A stretch of 64,000 bases of DNA, from the NCBI GenBank assembly GCA_035551995.1, contig DASZME010000071.1:1-64000 (forward strand), in the 5' to 3' direction. A model generated the notes under the pieces. That model did no database searches, had not been told where the DNA came from, and saw only the letters and a list, made by a program, of their open reading frames with translations. How positions within the stretch are numbered: position 1 is the first letter of the stretch; each line of letters starts with the position of its first letter. The DNA comes from RYN-428 sp035551995. Lineage in GTDB: Bacteria; Planctomycetota; Phycisphaerae; Tepidisphaerales; Tepidisphaeraceae. The position numbers were made by a program, and so were the translations under genes. Below are positions 41,124 to 52,018 of this stretch, one piece after another.

Positions 41124-43715
41124 TTAGTCGTCGGAATCGACTTTACGATCCAGCTTTAGATGCAGCGCCGGCAGTCCCTTTCCGTGCGCTCCCGCGAACT
41201 CTTTTGGATAGGCCGTTTCCCCCTTCACGCTGAACCACAGAATTCGATTCATCGTGTCGTCGTCCACCCGGTCCGGCTCCTCAAAATTCTGCTTTGCGCT
41301 CGCCTTGGCCCAGCGTGCGGCGGAATCGGAGAGTTCGGCGACTTTGCCGTTCAATTCGTCCAGCGGGATTTGATTCGCCTTGGCCGCATAAGGCCGAAGG
41401 TCGGGCTTATCGGTAAAACAGTCGGTCATTACCGGCGCCATCGAATCGAATTGCGTCATGGGCGACAAGCCCATCATCCGTTCCATCGTGTGCAGGACCG
41501 ACGTCTGGTTATAAAAGGCGTGGATCGTTTGGCCGCGCTTCGTGTATGGGCTGGCAACGAGACAGAACGATCGATGCCCGTCCACATGATCGAACCCGGC
41601 CTGCGGGTCGTCCTCGATCGCGAAAATACAGGTCGTCGGCCAAAAGGCGCTTTTGCTGATCCCTTCGACGATCCGGCCCAGGGCCAGGTCGTTATCGGCC
41701 AGCATCGCCCGCGGCGTGGGAGTTCCGGGGATTGTTCCGCTGGTGTGATCGCTGGGAAGATAGACGATCATGAATCGCGGCCAGTTCCCGGCCTTTTCAA
41801 ACGCGGCGAGTTCCTTTAGAAAAATGTCGGCGCGGACGACGTCGGGTATCTTGAGATTCCAGCCGGGGTAGGGGGCGCTGTACGGCTCCAATGCCGGCAG
41901 ACTATTTGAGTGGATCATCCGCAGGCTCTTTTTCCCGCTGGTCCAGTCGTCGTACATTTCCAGCCACGAAGAATCGGGAACGGTTTTGGGAAAATCCTTT
42001 TCGCCGTAATTTCGAAAGCTCAGCCCGTGCAAAAGGACCGCGTCCCACAGAAAACCCGACGAACTGGCGGTGAGCGGATCGCCCTGAAAGTAAACGCGCG
42101 TGAACCCGCCGAACGCTTTCTCGAAGTAATCCCCCGCGTTGGCCTCGGTGGCCCAGGCGTGGCCGTCGGCGCTCAGCACGCTGTTGCAATAGTAATTGTC
42201 GAGCAGGACGAATTCTTCGGCCAGGGCGTGATGGTTTGGCGTAATCGACTTGCCGAAGATGCAGAGGCTCGGATCGCCGTTGCCTCGCGGCATGTCGCCG
42301 AGCACCTGATCGTACGTGCGGTTTTCCTTGATGATATAGACGACATGATCGAAGACCGACGGCTCGCCGTCATGCTGCGGCGCCGGCGCCGGTTTCTCCG
42401 GCGCCTGCGCCTTTTCCCACGCCGCCAGCGCTTCGTGCACGCGCGCGTCCGCCAGCGCCTGCTTCGTATATGCCGCAAGTTGGGCGGGCGTCGGCAGCGC
42501 AACCTTGCTGACGGTTCCGAGATAATCCTTGACGTAATGCCCCGGTTCTTTTCGCGCGATTTTCGCCAGTGATCCGACGCCTTTCACGTTGGCGACATAA
42601 AGCTGGCCGTCGCGCACCGCCACGGCTCCGGGATACCAACCGGCGGGAACAAAGCCGGCAAGCGCGCTCTTCGCGTCCCGTCGCCCGCGACGGTCGACGA
42701 CCGCGACGGCGTTGTTGCCGCCGTTGGCGACATATAGACGCCCACCATCCTCGCTCAGCGCCAGCGAATTGGGCGCGCTGCCAAACGGAAGGGACGGATC
42801 GGGCCGGACGGGAATCGTTTCAATCACACGACGGGCGCCGACGTCGATCACGCTGACCGTGTCGGAATTGGCGTTGGCGACAAAGAGCGTGCGGCTATCG
42901 CGGCTCAGGCACAAGTCAGTCGGATGAAGCCCGGTTTCGATCTGGGCAATTTCGCGCTGCGCGACCATGTCCACGATTGAAACCGTTCCGCTGGCGCCGA
43001 TTCCGCGGGCGTCGATGACTGTTTTGGTCTTCGCCGACAGGCCCGTTTTATCGCCGGCCCCGGCGCGACGGCCGCCCCAGTTGGAGACATACGCCGTCTT
43101 TGCGTCCGGCGACAGAACCGCGTGATATGGAGCGACGCCGACGGGAATTTCCTTCTCGACTTTTCCCGCGCTCAGATCGACGACGGCCAGGGTGTTGTTG
43201 ATGGAAAGGCAAACGACGGCATGCGCCGAATCGGGCGTCAACGTGACGCCGCACGGGTAAGAGCTTCCCTTTCCGTCCGGTCCCGGCAGGCGTATTTTGC
43301 GGCCTTCGGAGACGCGCGCGTCCGCCGCCACTTTACCTTCCCACAACGTCTCGCCGGCGGTGGTGAGGTAGATGCCGCGACCGTCGCCGGAGACGGCGAT
43401 GCCGTGCATCGATCCGCCGCCGACGGGAATCTGTTGCCGAACGGTCCACGTCGGCTGATCGATCACGACCAGTCCGCGGTTGTCCTTGACGTAGACGCTT
43501 TTTCCGTCCGGCGCCACCACAAGATCCACCGGCCGGCCGTTAAATTCCACCACGACGCCGGCGGGGCGAATCAACTGCTCCGTCGAAACGATGACGCCGT
43601 CTTTGGACCGGCCGATTTTCGGCGCTTCTTCGCCGGGGGCGGTCGTGAGAAGCGAAAGGGTCGCGGCCAGAATCGCCAGCGCGGGAGAGAGATTTCGATT
43701 CATGCGCCGCATCAT
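41124..43715 (-). CDS. Secreted beta-propeller / phosphoesterase fusion protein
   Basis: An 863-residue exported protein with two halves. After a signal peptide (SPALAILAATLSLLTTAPGE) residues ~35-390 form a YVTN/lactonase-like beta propeller (DLVVAPDGKSVYVKDNRG; DSAHAVVCLSINNTLAVVDL; AYVSNWGGRRAG; LFVANANSDTVSVID). The second half (~455-830) is a phosphoesterase of the AcpA/phospholipase C type (PF04185): FDHVVYIIKENRTYDQVLGD, TPNHHALAEEFVLLDNYYCN, DDWTSG, FMIVYLPSDHTSG and IFAIEDDPQAGFDHVDGHRS, with the expected metal and catalytic residues. It probably removes phosphate from organic phosphoesters outside the cell. Three ATGs occur within the first five codons, so the exact start is uncertain by a few residues. 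It is divergent from the glycosidase at 43878. Confidence 0.88.
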   Translation of the reverse strand: MMRRMNRNLSPALAILAATLSLLTTAPGEEAPKIGRSKDGVIVSTEQLIRPAGVVVEFNGRPVDLVVAPDGKSVYVKDNRGLVVIDQPTWTVRQQIPVGGGSMHGIAVSGDGRGIYLTTAGETLWEGKVAADARVSEGRKIRLPGPDGKGSSYPCGVTLTPDSAHAVVCLSINNTLAVVDLSAGKVEKEIPVGVAPYHAVLSPDAKTAYVSNWGGRRAGAGDKTGLSAKTKTVIDARGIGASGTVSIVDMVAQREIAQIETGLHPTDLCLSRDSRTLFVANANSDTVSVIDVGARRVIETIPVRPDPSLPFGSAPNSLALSEDGGRLYVANGGNNAVAVVDRRGRRDAKSALAGFVPAGWYPGAVAVRDGQLYVANVKGVGSLAKIARKEPGHYVKDYLGTVSKVALPTPAQLAAYTKQALADARVHEALAAWEKAQAPEKPAPAPQHDGEPSVFDHVVYIIKENRTYDQVLGDMPRGNGDPSLCIFGKSITPNHHALAEEFVLLDNYYCNSVLSADGHAWATEANAGDYFEKAFGGFTRVYFQGDPLTASSSGFLWDAVLLHGLSFRNYGEKDFPKTVPDSSWLEMYDDWTSGKKSLRMIHSNSLPALEPYSAPYPGWNLKIPDVVRADIFLKELAAFEKAGNWPRFMIVYLPSDHTSGTIPGTPTPRAMLADNDLALGRIVEGISKSAFWPTTCIFAIEDDPQAGFDHVDGHRSFCLVASPYTKRGQTIHAFYNQTSVLHTMERMMGLSPMTQFDSMAPVMTDCFTDKPDLRPYAAKANQIPLDELNGKVAELSDSAARWAKASAKQNFEEPDRVDDDTMNRILWFSVKGETAYPKEFAGAHGKGLPALHLKLDRKVDSDD

Positions 43716-43877
43716 AGCCGCCGGTCATGCCGCGTTGAAGCACGATCGCGCCGAGGTGACGCCGGCGGCCCCGGCGGAACAAATCACGCGGAAAAGGCGT
43801 CGGTCGCCGCCGAAAACAGGAAGTTTCCGCGCGCCGTTCCCTTCTCAGTTCGTCGAATCGATGTTACCTATGCGCAC

Positions 43878-46589
<2,712 letters not shown>

Positions 46590-46613
46590 TCGACGGATTT
46601 CGAGCCATCCAAT

Positions 46614-46644
46614 TTGTACGTTGCCGCGTATCGGTAATTATATT
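46614..46644 (+). promoter_or_regulatory. Putative promoter of the metallophore cluster
   Basis: TTGTAC followed, after 18-19 bp, by the overlapping hexamers TTATAT/TATATT in the AT-rich TAATTATATTCC. The leader before the ATG at 46713 would be ~65 nt. No recognisable metal-regulator operator is seen. Confidence 0.4.
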
Positions 46645-46712
46645 CCAATCGCTCAGATGCCGGTGTCCGGGTGTTCCGGCTCAGGCATGGGCACAAGTTG
46701 AAAGGGATCCCA

Positions 46713-47027
46713 ATGAAGACCAGTTCGAAGCTTTCATTAGCGGCCGCCGCCATGGCGGGCCTTCTCGCCGGCGCGTCGTCGCATGCCATGGCCGCGACCG
46801 CGGCTCCGGTTTCCACAAGCGTGTCGAGCAGCGCCGTCGCCGGCCGCGCGCTTCCCGGTGTCGATGCCAAGCTTGGCACGCGCACGCTCGCCGACGCTCC
46901 CGCCGCCAAGCATGATTGCAAAGGCAAGAACGCCTGCAAGGGCGAAGGAGGGTGCAAGACCGGCGACAACGGTTGTAAAGGCAAGAATTCCTGCAAGGGC
47001 AAGGGCGGCTGCAAGACGAATAGTTGA
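46713..47027 (+). CDS. Bufferin-type RiPP metallophore precursor
   Basis: A 104-residue exported precursor peptide. The ATG at 46713 has GAAAGGGA 7 bp upstream; an upstream GTG in frame is not needed. A Sec signal (MKTSSKLSLAAAAMAGLLAG, cleavage probably after AMA at ~27) and a Ser/Ala-rich spacer lead to a C-terminal core of six cysteines at 69, 75, 81, 88, 94 and 100. The core consists of two copies of the unit xCKGKNxCKGxGGCKT. This is the pattern of BufA2-like bufferins and is functionally similar to HvfA: peptides whose cysteines are converted by an MNIO enzyme into copper-binding heterocycles. The next three genes supply the MNIO enzyme, its partner and a DoxX protein, which makes the assignment firm. 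It probably protects the periplasm from copper. Confidence 0.88.
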   Translation: MKTSSKLSLAAAAMAGLLAGASSHAMAATAAPVSTSVSSSAVAGRALPGVDAKLGTRTLADAPAAKHDCKGKNACKGEGGCKTGDNGCKGKNSCKGKGGCKTNS

Positions 47028-47062
47028 GGCCGCGCCGCCATTAGAGCGCTCTCATGAACTCG

Positions 47063-47132
47063 AATTATCCACGAAGGGAACGACGGATGGAAAGGGCAAT
47101 CCTTTTTTATCTTGCTCCCTTTGTGGATAATT
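47063..47132 (+). promoter_or_regulatory. Long hairpin between metallophore precursor and enzyme genes
   Basis: A 17-base arm beginning AATTATCCACG pairs with one ending GTGGATAATT across a 36-base loop, with a single G-T wobble. It may attenuate transcription so that more precursor than enzyme is made. The right arm contains a perfect DnaA-box sequence (TTATCCACA on the minus strand) and the left arm a one-mismatch copy. Confidence 0.55.
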
Positions 47133-47228
47133 TCTTTATCCAAATGGAATGATTATCGGCTCCGGGCGGTATAGTGTCCGAGCGCCGTCATTCAAAATTT
47201 CCCGGCCACAGCAGTTGTCAGGTCGCTT

Positions 47229-47310
47229 GCGCGTTTCTGCGTTTAGCGGCGGCGCTTGCGGGGCGTTTTTCGCGACGCAAGGTCGCTTCGCCAACATGAG
47301 AAATGCTCTA
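47229..47310 (+). repeat. Dispersed palindromic (REP-like) element
   Basis: GCGTTTCTGCGTTTAGCGGC, a palindrome GGCGCTTGCGGGGC, TTTTTCGCGACG, then an arm CAACATGAGAAATGCTC shared with the copies at 10331 and 17855. It ends just before the ribosome-binding site of the MNIO gene. Confidence 0.75.
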
Positions 47311-47325
47311 GCGGAGTAGTATATT

Positions 47326-48222
47326 ATGCCCGCCAATCGCTTTAACGGTTACACGGACCTCGGCGTCGGGATCGGCCTGCGAATCCCGCACTACCGCCAC
47401 ATTCTCGAAAAAAAGCCCACCTGCGACTGGTTCGAGATCATCAGCGAAAACTACATGTGCGACGCCGGCCGGCCGCTGGAAATCCTCGACCGGATTCTGG
47501 AACAATACAAAGTCGTGCAGCACGGCGTGAGCATGTATTTCGGCTCGACCGATCCGCTAAGCCGGGAGCATCTCAAGCGGCTGAAAACGCTGGTCAAGCG
47601 GACCAAGACGCCGTTTTTGTCCGACCATCTGTGCTGGGGCAGCGTGGACGGAACGTATTCGCATGATCTTCTGCCGATGCCCTATACTTTCGCCGCGGCA
47701 AAGGTGACGGCTCGAAAGGTTCGCGAGGTTCAGGATTACCTTGAGGTTCCGATCTGCGTGGAAAATGTGAGCAGCTACGCGGAGTTTCACGCATCGGAAA
47801 TGACCGAGTGGGAATTTCTGAGCGAAGTGGTCGAGCAGGCGGATTGCGGTATTTTGCTGGACGTGAACAACATCTACGTTTCCTCGATGAACCACAATTT
47901 CAATCCGTACGATTACCTGAACAATGTGCCGCACGATCGGGTTGGACAGATTCATATCGCGGGCCATTCCAAGTACGAAAAATATGTCCTGGACACGCAC
48001 GATCACGCGCCGATCGATCCGGTCTGGAAGATGTACGAGCAGGCGATTCGACTCTGTGGGCCGACCAATACGCTGCTCGAATGGGACGCCCATATCCCCA
48101 CGTTCGAGGACGTGTATGACGAGGCGCTGAAGGCGAATCGATTCATCGCCAGGGCGATGAAGTCGCCGGCTTCTCGTGCGACGAGCAAAGAACGCCGCGC
48201 ACCGGTTTCGGCGGGGCGATAG
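47326..48222 (+). CDS. MNIO-family (DUF692) metallophore-maturation enzyme
   Basis: A multinuclear non-heme iron oxidase, 298 residues, that modifies cysteines of the precursor at 46713. Known members (MbnB, HvfB, BufB) use two or three iron ions bound by His, Asp and Glu in a TIM-barrel fold. Matching segments are GIGLRIPHYRHIL, WFEIISENYM, QHGVSMYFGS (first His ligand), VENVSSYAEFHASEMTEWEF (Glu), LLDVNNIYVSSMNHNFNP (Asp, Asn, His), QIHIAGHS (two His) and LLEWDAHIPTFEDV (Glu, Asp). GGAG lies 9 bp before the ATG. The next gene begins immediately after the stop (TAGATG). The 298-bp gap from the precursor contains a hairpin and a repeat element. Confidence 0.93.
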   Translation: MPANRFNGYTDLGVGIGLRIPHYRHILEKKPTCDWFEIISENYMCDAGRPLEILDRILEQYKVVQHGVSMYFGSTDPLSREHLKRLKTLVKRTKTPFLSDHLCWGSVDGTYSHDLLPMPYTFAAAKVTARKVREVQDYLEVPICVENVSSYAEFHASEMTEWEFLSEVVEQADCGILLDVNNIYVSSMNHNFNPYDYLNNVPHDRVGQIHIAGHSKYEKYVLDTHDHAPIDPVWKMYEQAIRLCGPTNTLLEWDAHIPTFEDVYDEALKANRFIARAMKSPASRATSKERRAPVSAGR

Positions 48223-49218
48223 ATGCCAATGGTCAAGAAAACCGTGAAAACCAGGTCCGCCCAACGATCTTCGCCCTCGGCGAGTCCGCCGGTCTCCGGC
48301 CGCCGTCAAACCGAGGCCGAGCTTCGCGACCTTCAGCGGCTGGCGTTTGCATGCATTAGCCAGCCGTTGGGCCCCGGCAATGCCACACTCACGCATTTCC
48401 GCGACGGCCGAACCATGCAGGAGGTGGCGGCGGGCTTTATCAAGCCCAACGACCGCCTCACCAGTCTCGATCGCATCGCGATCTACAATCGCCAATATTG
48501 GTTTCGCTTGATGGATTGTCTGTGGGACGATTATCCCGGCTTGCGCGCGTTGCTGGGGCTGCGCCGGTTCGAGAAACTTCGCATCGCCTATCTGATCGAA
48601 CATCCGTCCAAGTCCTTTACGATGAGAAACCTGGGGAACCATCTGGTCGATTTTCTCGAAAAACACCCTGAGTTGACCGCGCCCCTTGAAACCATGTGCC
48701 TGGATATGGCCCGCTTCGAATGGGCCCAGGTTGTGGGATTCGACGGGCAGGAGAAAAAACCGCTGACGGTCGATGACCTGCTCGGCCAGGATCCCGCGAT
48801 GCTTCGGCTTTCCCTGCAACCGTATCTGACGCTGCTGGAAATGGATTATCCGCTGGACGATTTTGTAATCGCGGTAAAAAAACGCGACGCCTCGATGCGG
48901 TCGGAGGCGAGCAATGCGGTCGAGACGGATCGCGTCGAAAAAAAGCCCCGCCGATCGCGCCCGCCCAAGGCAGGCAAGACATTCGTGGCCGTGCATCGCC
49001 ACCAGAACGACCTGTATTATAAACGGCTGGAAAAGCCGCAATATCAGATCCTCAAGGCGCTTGGAGAGGGCGAAACGTTAACCGACGCCTGTGCCGCGGC
49101 GATCGTGGGCGACGGCGAAACGGACAGTAGCGAAAACCCGCCATGGCTGTTCAACCTGCAAACGTGGTTTCGCTCGTGGGCGGAACTCGGCTGGTTCTGC
49201 CGGCGCGACAAAGCCTGA
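48223..49218 (+). CDS. MNIO partner protein (HvfC/BufC, DUF2063)
   Basis: Partner that delivers the precursor peptide to the MNIO enzyme in characterised clusters (BufC, HvfC). It has 331 residues. After a basic, Ser/Pro-rich N-terminal tail of ~25 residues comes the helical DUF2063 domain: ELRDLQRLAFACI, TLTHFRDGRTMQEVAAGFIK, SLDRIAIYNRQYWFRLMDCL, DDYPGLRALLGLRRFEKL and YLIEHPSKSFTMRNLGNHLV. The C-terminal half resembles a winged-helix or RRE-like peptide-binding region (YQILKALGEGETLTDACAA). Its ATG abuts the stop of the MNIO gene, so the two are translationally coupled. An internal ATG four codons later is an alternative start. Confidence 0.88.
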   Translation: MPMVKKTVKTRSAQRSSPSASPPVSGRRQTEAELRDLQRLAFACISQPLGPGNATLTHFRDGRTMQEVAAGFIKPNDRLTSLDRIAIYNRQYWFRLMDCLWDDYPGLRALLGLRRFEKLRIAYLIEHPSKSFTMRNLGNHLVDFLEKHPELTAPLETMCLDMARFEWAQVVGFDGQEKKPLTVDDLLGQDPAMLRLSLQPYLTLLEMDYPLDDFVIAVKKRDASMRSEASNAVETDRVEKKPRRSRPPKAGKTFVAVHRHQNDLYYKRLEKPQYQILKALGEGETLTDACAAAIVGDGETDSSENPPWLFNLQTWFRSWAELGWFCRRDKA

Positions 49219-49252
49219 GCCGATTCACATCAAGAAAGATCGGTCCAAACCC

Positions 49253-49783
49253 ATGGAAAAATTATTCGCCGACGATCGTTTCCCCATAACCGCCTATCGA
49301 CGCTTGAACGTCGTCGGCATGTGCATTCAATCGCTGGTTTTGCTCTTATTGCGATTGACGTGGGGTTTTGAGCTGGCCCAATCGGGGTTTGGCCATCTCA
49401 CGCACGTCCCGGCGACCGTGGAGTTTTTCACCAAACTGGGCGTGCCGATGCCGCTCCTGAATGTCTATGTTTCCGGCGCCACCGAACTCGCCGGCGGTAT
49501 TTTGCTGATCATCGGCCTTGGCACGCGACTGATATCCCTTCCCCTGATCATCAATTTCATCGTCGCCATCATTGCCGCCAGTCATTCCGACATCGCCGGC
49601 GCCTTTAAGAATAATGGCGTCTTAGCCGGCTGGACGAAGATTATCGATGACACGGCTTTTCCCTTCCTCATGCTTGCGTTGATCATGCTCGCGTTTGGCG
49701 CGGGACCCATTTCGCTCGATTATCCGCTTGGCCGAAAGATGTTCTGCAAGCATTCTCCGAGCGTCGGCGCCGACGCCGTCTGA
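49253..49783 (+). CDS. DoxX-family membrane protein (HvfD-like)
   Basis: A 176-residue inner-membrane protein with four predicted transmembrane helices (~21-40, LVLLLLRLTWGFEL; ~67-90; ~92-112; ~135-157). The family pattern is RLTWGFELAQSGFGHL, LGVPMPLLNVYVSGATELAG and GLGTRLISLPLIINFIVA. The ATG at 49253 is preferred to a frame that is open 54 codons earlier inside the DUF2063 gene. DoxX proteins are the fourth gene (hvfD) in Haemophilus-type copper RiPP clusters, and the order here is the same: precursor, MNIO, partner, DoxX. Its biochemical role is unsettled; a redox function supporting maturation or membrane metal handling has been suggested for the family. Confidence 0.88.
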   Translation: MEKLFADDRFPITAYRRLNVVGMCIQSLVLLLLRLTWGFELAQSGFGHLTHVPATVEFFTKLGVPMPLLNVYVSGATELAGGILLIIGLGTRLISLPLIINFIVAIIAASHSDIAGAFKNNGVLAGWTKIIDDTAFPFLMLALIMLAFGAGPISLDYPLGRKMFCKHSPSVGADAV

Positions 49784-49940
49784 AGTCGCCGCGATTTTTC
49801 GTGGAACGGCGTAACCACGACCGACCCTCCTACGGGTTATTCAAAGGGTTCAAAAGCAAAAATCACGTGCTTCTTCTCTTGCCTCCTCTTTTTTTCTTCT
49901 CGGCGACTCGGCGTTCAACCAAATCCTTCATTGAACCGTA

Positions 49941-49985
49941 TTGCATTTAGCGGCCCCGGTTGCGGGGCGCATTCCGCGTCGATCG
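49941..49985 (+). repeat. Dispersed palindromic (REP-like) element
   Basis: TTGCATTTAGCGGCCCCGGT followed by TGCGGGGCGCATTCCGCGTCG. It overlaps the upstream region of the gene at 50009. The preceding 49784-49940 shows no gene. Confidence 0.7.
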
Positions 49986-50008
49986 CTATCGAACACAGGA
50001 GCCGACCG

Positions 50009-50899
50009 ATGTTTCAATCGCGCCGTGACCTTTTGAAAACCGCCGCTTTCGCCGCCGCGGCGATCCCGTTCGCGGGCAATTTCGCCGGCGGCGCCGATGC
50101 GCCCAAGGAGCTTATTGCGCCCGCTTCGCCCGTCGTCGCGGCCAAGGATCCCTGGAAGGGCTTGAAAGTCGGCGTGGCGTCTTACACTTTCCGAAAGCTG
50201 CCGCTCGACCAGACCATCACAGCCATCAAGCGCGTCGATTTGCATTATGTGTCGATCAAGGAGATGCATTTGCCGCTGAAAAGCTCGGTCGAAGAGCGAA
50301 AACGCGTAGCGCAGGAGTTCCGCGACGCCGGCATTATTCCGATCAGTTGCGGCGTCATCACCATCAAGGACGAAACGTCGGCTCGGGCGGCGTTTGAATA
50401 CGCGCGCGACATCGCCGTCCCGACCATCGTGTGCAATCCCGACCCCGCGGCACTGTCGATCCTCGATAAGCTGGTGAAGGAATTCGACATCAAGATCGCG
50501 ATTCACAATCACGGTCCCGAAGCGGAGCATTTCAAATCGCCCTATGACACGTGGGAGGCGATCGAGCCCTTTGATCCGCGCGTCGGCCTATGCATCGACG
50601 TCGGCCACACGGCACGCGCGAAAGTTGATCCGGCCGAATCGATGCACAAATGCAAGGCCCGGCTATACGATTGTCATTTCAAGGATATCGTCAGCCGGGA
50701 CGCGAAGAGCGCCGGGACGGCTGAGGTGGAGGTGGGTCGCGGCATTCTCGATATCCGCGGCATGCTTACCGCGTTGCTGGAAATTCAGTACGCCGGCCAT
50801 GTCGGCTTTGAACACGAAAAAACCGCCGAAAATCCGCTGCCCGGATTGGCTGAGTCGGTGGGATTCACCAAGGGAGTCATGTCGTGCATCGCAGGATGA
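50009..50899 (+). CDS. Tat-exported sugar phosphate isomerase/epimerase-like TIM barrel
   Basis: A 296-residue TIM-barrel protein of the AP-endonuclease-2/xylose-isomerase family. The N-terminus carries a twin-arginine motif (SRRDLLK) followed by AAFAAAAIPFAG, so it should be exported folded, with metal already bound. The ATG at 50009 has AGGAG 9 bp upstream; the frame is open 26 codons earlier over the repeat element. Fold motifs include GVASYTFRKLPLDQTI, IAIHNHGPEAEHF, GLCIDVGHTARAKVDP, YDCHFKDIV and GHVGFEHEK, with His, Asp and Glu placed as metal ligands. It could act on inositols or keto-sugars. The gene is monocistronic. A second, Sec-exported member of the same superfamily is at 20789. 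Confidence 0.87.
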   Translation: MFQSRRDLLKTAAFAAAAIPFAGNFAGGADAPKELIAPASPVVAAKDPWKGLKVGVASYTFRKLPLDQTITAIKRVDLHYVSIKEMHLPLKSSVEERKRVAQEFRDAGIIPISCGVITIKDETSARAAFEYARDIAVPTIVCNPDPAALSILDKLVKEFDIKIAIHNHGPEAEHFKSPYDTWEAIEPFDPRVGLCIDVGHTARAKVDPAESMHKCKARLYDCHFKDIVSRDAKSAGTAEVEVGRGILDIRGMLTALLEIQYAGHVGFEHEKTAENPLPGLAESVGFTKGVMSCIAG

Positions 50900-50907
50900 G
50901 AGAGAAC

Positions 50908-50924
50908 GGAAATCCGAAATCCGA
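50908..50924. repeat. Heptanucleotide short tandem repeat (family 2)
   Basis: Two to three units of the type GAAATCC/CGAAATC begin 9 bp after the stop codon of the TIM-barrel gene. Confidence 0.55.
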
Positions 50925-50944
50925 ATCATTTCGCGATGATTCGT

Positions 50945-51035
50945 AACGTTTTTTCCCGTTTAGCGGCCCCGCTTGCGGGGCGTATTTTCGTAACCAACCG
51001 ACCGCTCATGTCATAACAAACGCTACACGACTGCG
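50945..51035 (+). repeat. Dispersed palindromic (REP-like) element
   Basis: Best copy of the core: CGTTTAGCGGCCCCGCTTGC then GGGGCGTATTTTCGTAACC, with a perfect GCCCCGC/GCGGGGC palindrome. The right arm CATGTCATAACAAACGCTAC is shared with the divergent copy at 35350. It lies between convergent genes. Confidence 0.75.
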
Positions 51036-51083
51036 CGAGCCGCGTATGCATCGCGGATGCAATTGAAACAATCGTACCGTTCG

Positions 51084-51111
51084 TTTTTCGGATTTCGGAT
51101 TTCGTCCCGCG
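51084..51111. repeat. Heptanucleotide short tandem repeat (family 2)
   Basis: Units TTTTTCG, GATTTCG, GATTTCG and a decayed fourth end 1-8 bp from the stop codon of the minus-strand OsmC gene. Confidence 0.6.
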
Positions 51112-51112
51112 C

Positions 51113-51541
51113 TTATTTCACCAGCTTTGCGACCAACTCGATCGGCGTGGCGCTTAACGCCTGCGACACCGGGCAGCCGGCCTTGGTTTGAACGGCGATC
51201 GCTTGGAACGCGGCATCGTCGATTCCCGGAACTTCGGCTTCGGTGTTAAGCTGAATCTTGGTGATCTTCATCCCCTCGCCCACTTTTTCGATGGTGACCT
51301 TGGCCGACGTGTGAATGCGCTTAGGCGTTAGACCCGCCTTGCCCAACCCAGCCGACAGAGCCATCGAAAAACATCCCGCGTGGGCGGCGCCGATTAACTC
51401 TTCGGGATTGGTTCCCGTGCCGTTTTCGAAACGGCTGCCGAAGGAGTACTGCCCCTCATAGGCGCCGCTCCCGAGTTTCATCGTGCCGTTGCCACCCTTG
51501 AGATCCCCATTCCATACTGCGTCTGCGCTACGAATCGGCAT
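51113..51541 (-). CDS. osmC: OsmC-family peroxiredoxin
   Basis: Thiol-dependent reductase of organic hydroperoxides; 142 residues, the normal length for OsmC. Both catalytic cysteines are present: NPEELIGAAHAGCFSMALS (peroxidatic Cys) and TKAGCPVSQAL (resolving Cys). The YSFGSRFENGTGTNPEEL segment favours the OsmC branch over Ohr. AGGAGAAGG lies just before the ATG, one of the strongest ribosome-binding sites in the window. The gene is convergent with the Tat-exported TIM barrel and divergent from a small hypothetical gene. A role in oxidative or osmotic stress defence is expected from the family; no regulator site is visible. Confidence 0.94.
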   Translation of the reverse strand: MPIRSADAVWNGDLKGGNGTMKLGSGAYEGQYSFGSRFENGTGTNPEELIGAAHAGCFSMALSAGLGKAGLTPKRIHTSAKVTIEKVGEGMKITKIQLNTEAEVPGIDDAAFQAIAVQTKAGCPVSQALSATPIELVAKLVK

Positions 51542-51696
51542 AACCTTCTCCTACGTCCATGGTTTATAAAATCGAAACGACCGACATCCTAGGCGGCGCC
51601 AGGGATATGGGCAATGGCGCAATTAATTGATGAGCTTCGTCATGCGGGCACATCGCTTGCTGCCTAAGATGTGATTCACAACGCGAAAGGAACCTG

Positions 51697-51903
51697 ATGA
51701 CGCGCAGTATTTTCGATCCCGAAGGCGGAGAGACCGAACATAGCGGAAACCGGAACATGGGTCCGTCGGCCGACAACGACTCCCACATGCCGCCGAGCGT
51801 GGTGGACGGGAAGGTTTCTGAAGAGGAAACGGCTGAGCAGCAACCGCCGGCCGTGAAAGGATTGCCCGATGATCTGGGCATCGACGGCGGAGCGACGAAA
51901 TGA
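51697..51903 (+). CDS. Small acidic hypothetical protein
   Basis: A 68-residue, acidic, glycine- and proline-rich protein (MTRSIFDPEGGETEHSGNRN at the start) without a signal peptide, hydrophobic core or cysteines; it is probably disordered. AAAGGAA 7 bp before the ATG and good codon usage support it. I know no family for it. Its sequence character resembles small stress-induced hydrophilic proteins, which is only a guess. It is divergent from osmC and convergent with the EcsC-like gene. Confidence 0.55.
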   Translation: MTRSIFDPEGGETEHSGNRNMGPSADNDSHMPPSVVDGKVSEEETAEQQPPAVKGLPDDLGIDGGATK

Positions 51904-52018
51904 TCGAAAAAAGAGCGGTCCGCATCGCCGCTGGATGGCTCCTCGTTCGGATGCTTGAATCGCGATGCGATTTGAATCGCTTTGGTAAACGCGACAAAAC
52001 ATTCGCTCGGCCGATTAT

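Noticed and set aside
43122..43877. Upstream extension of the glycosidase frame by 252 codons.
   Set aside because: It is antisense to the well-supported phosphoesterase signal peptide and propeller, and family similarity starts only after 43878.
47063..47142. A cluster of DnaA-box-like sequences as a replication origin.
   Set aside because: There are only two or three boxes, no AT-rich unwinding region and no dnaA, dnaN or gidA neighbour.
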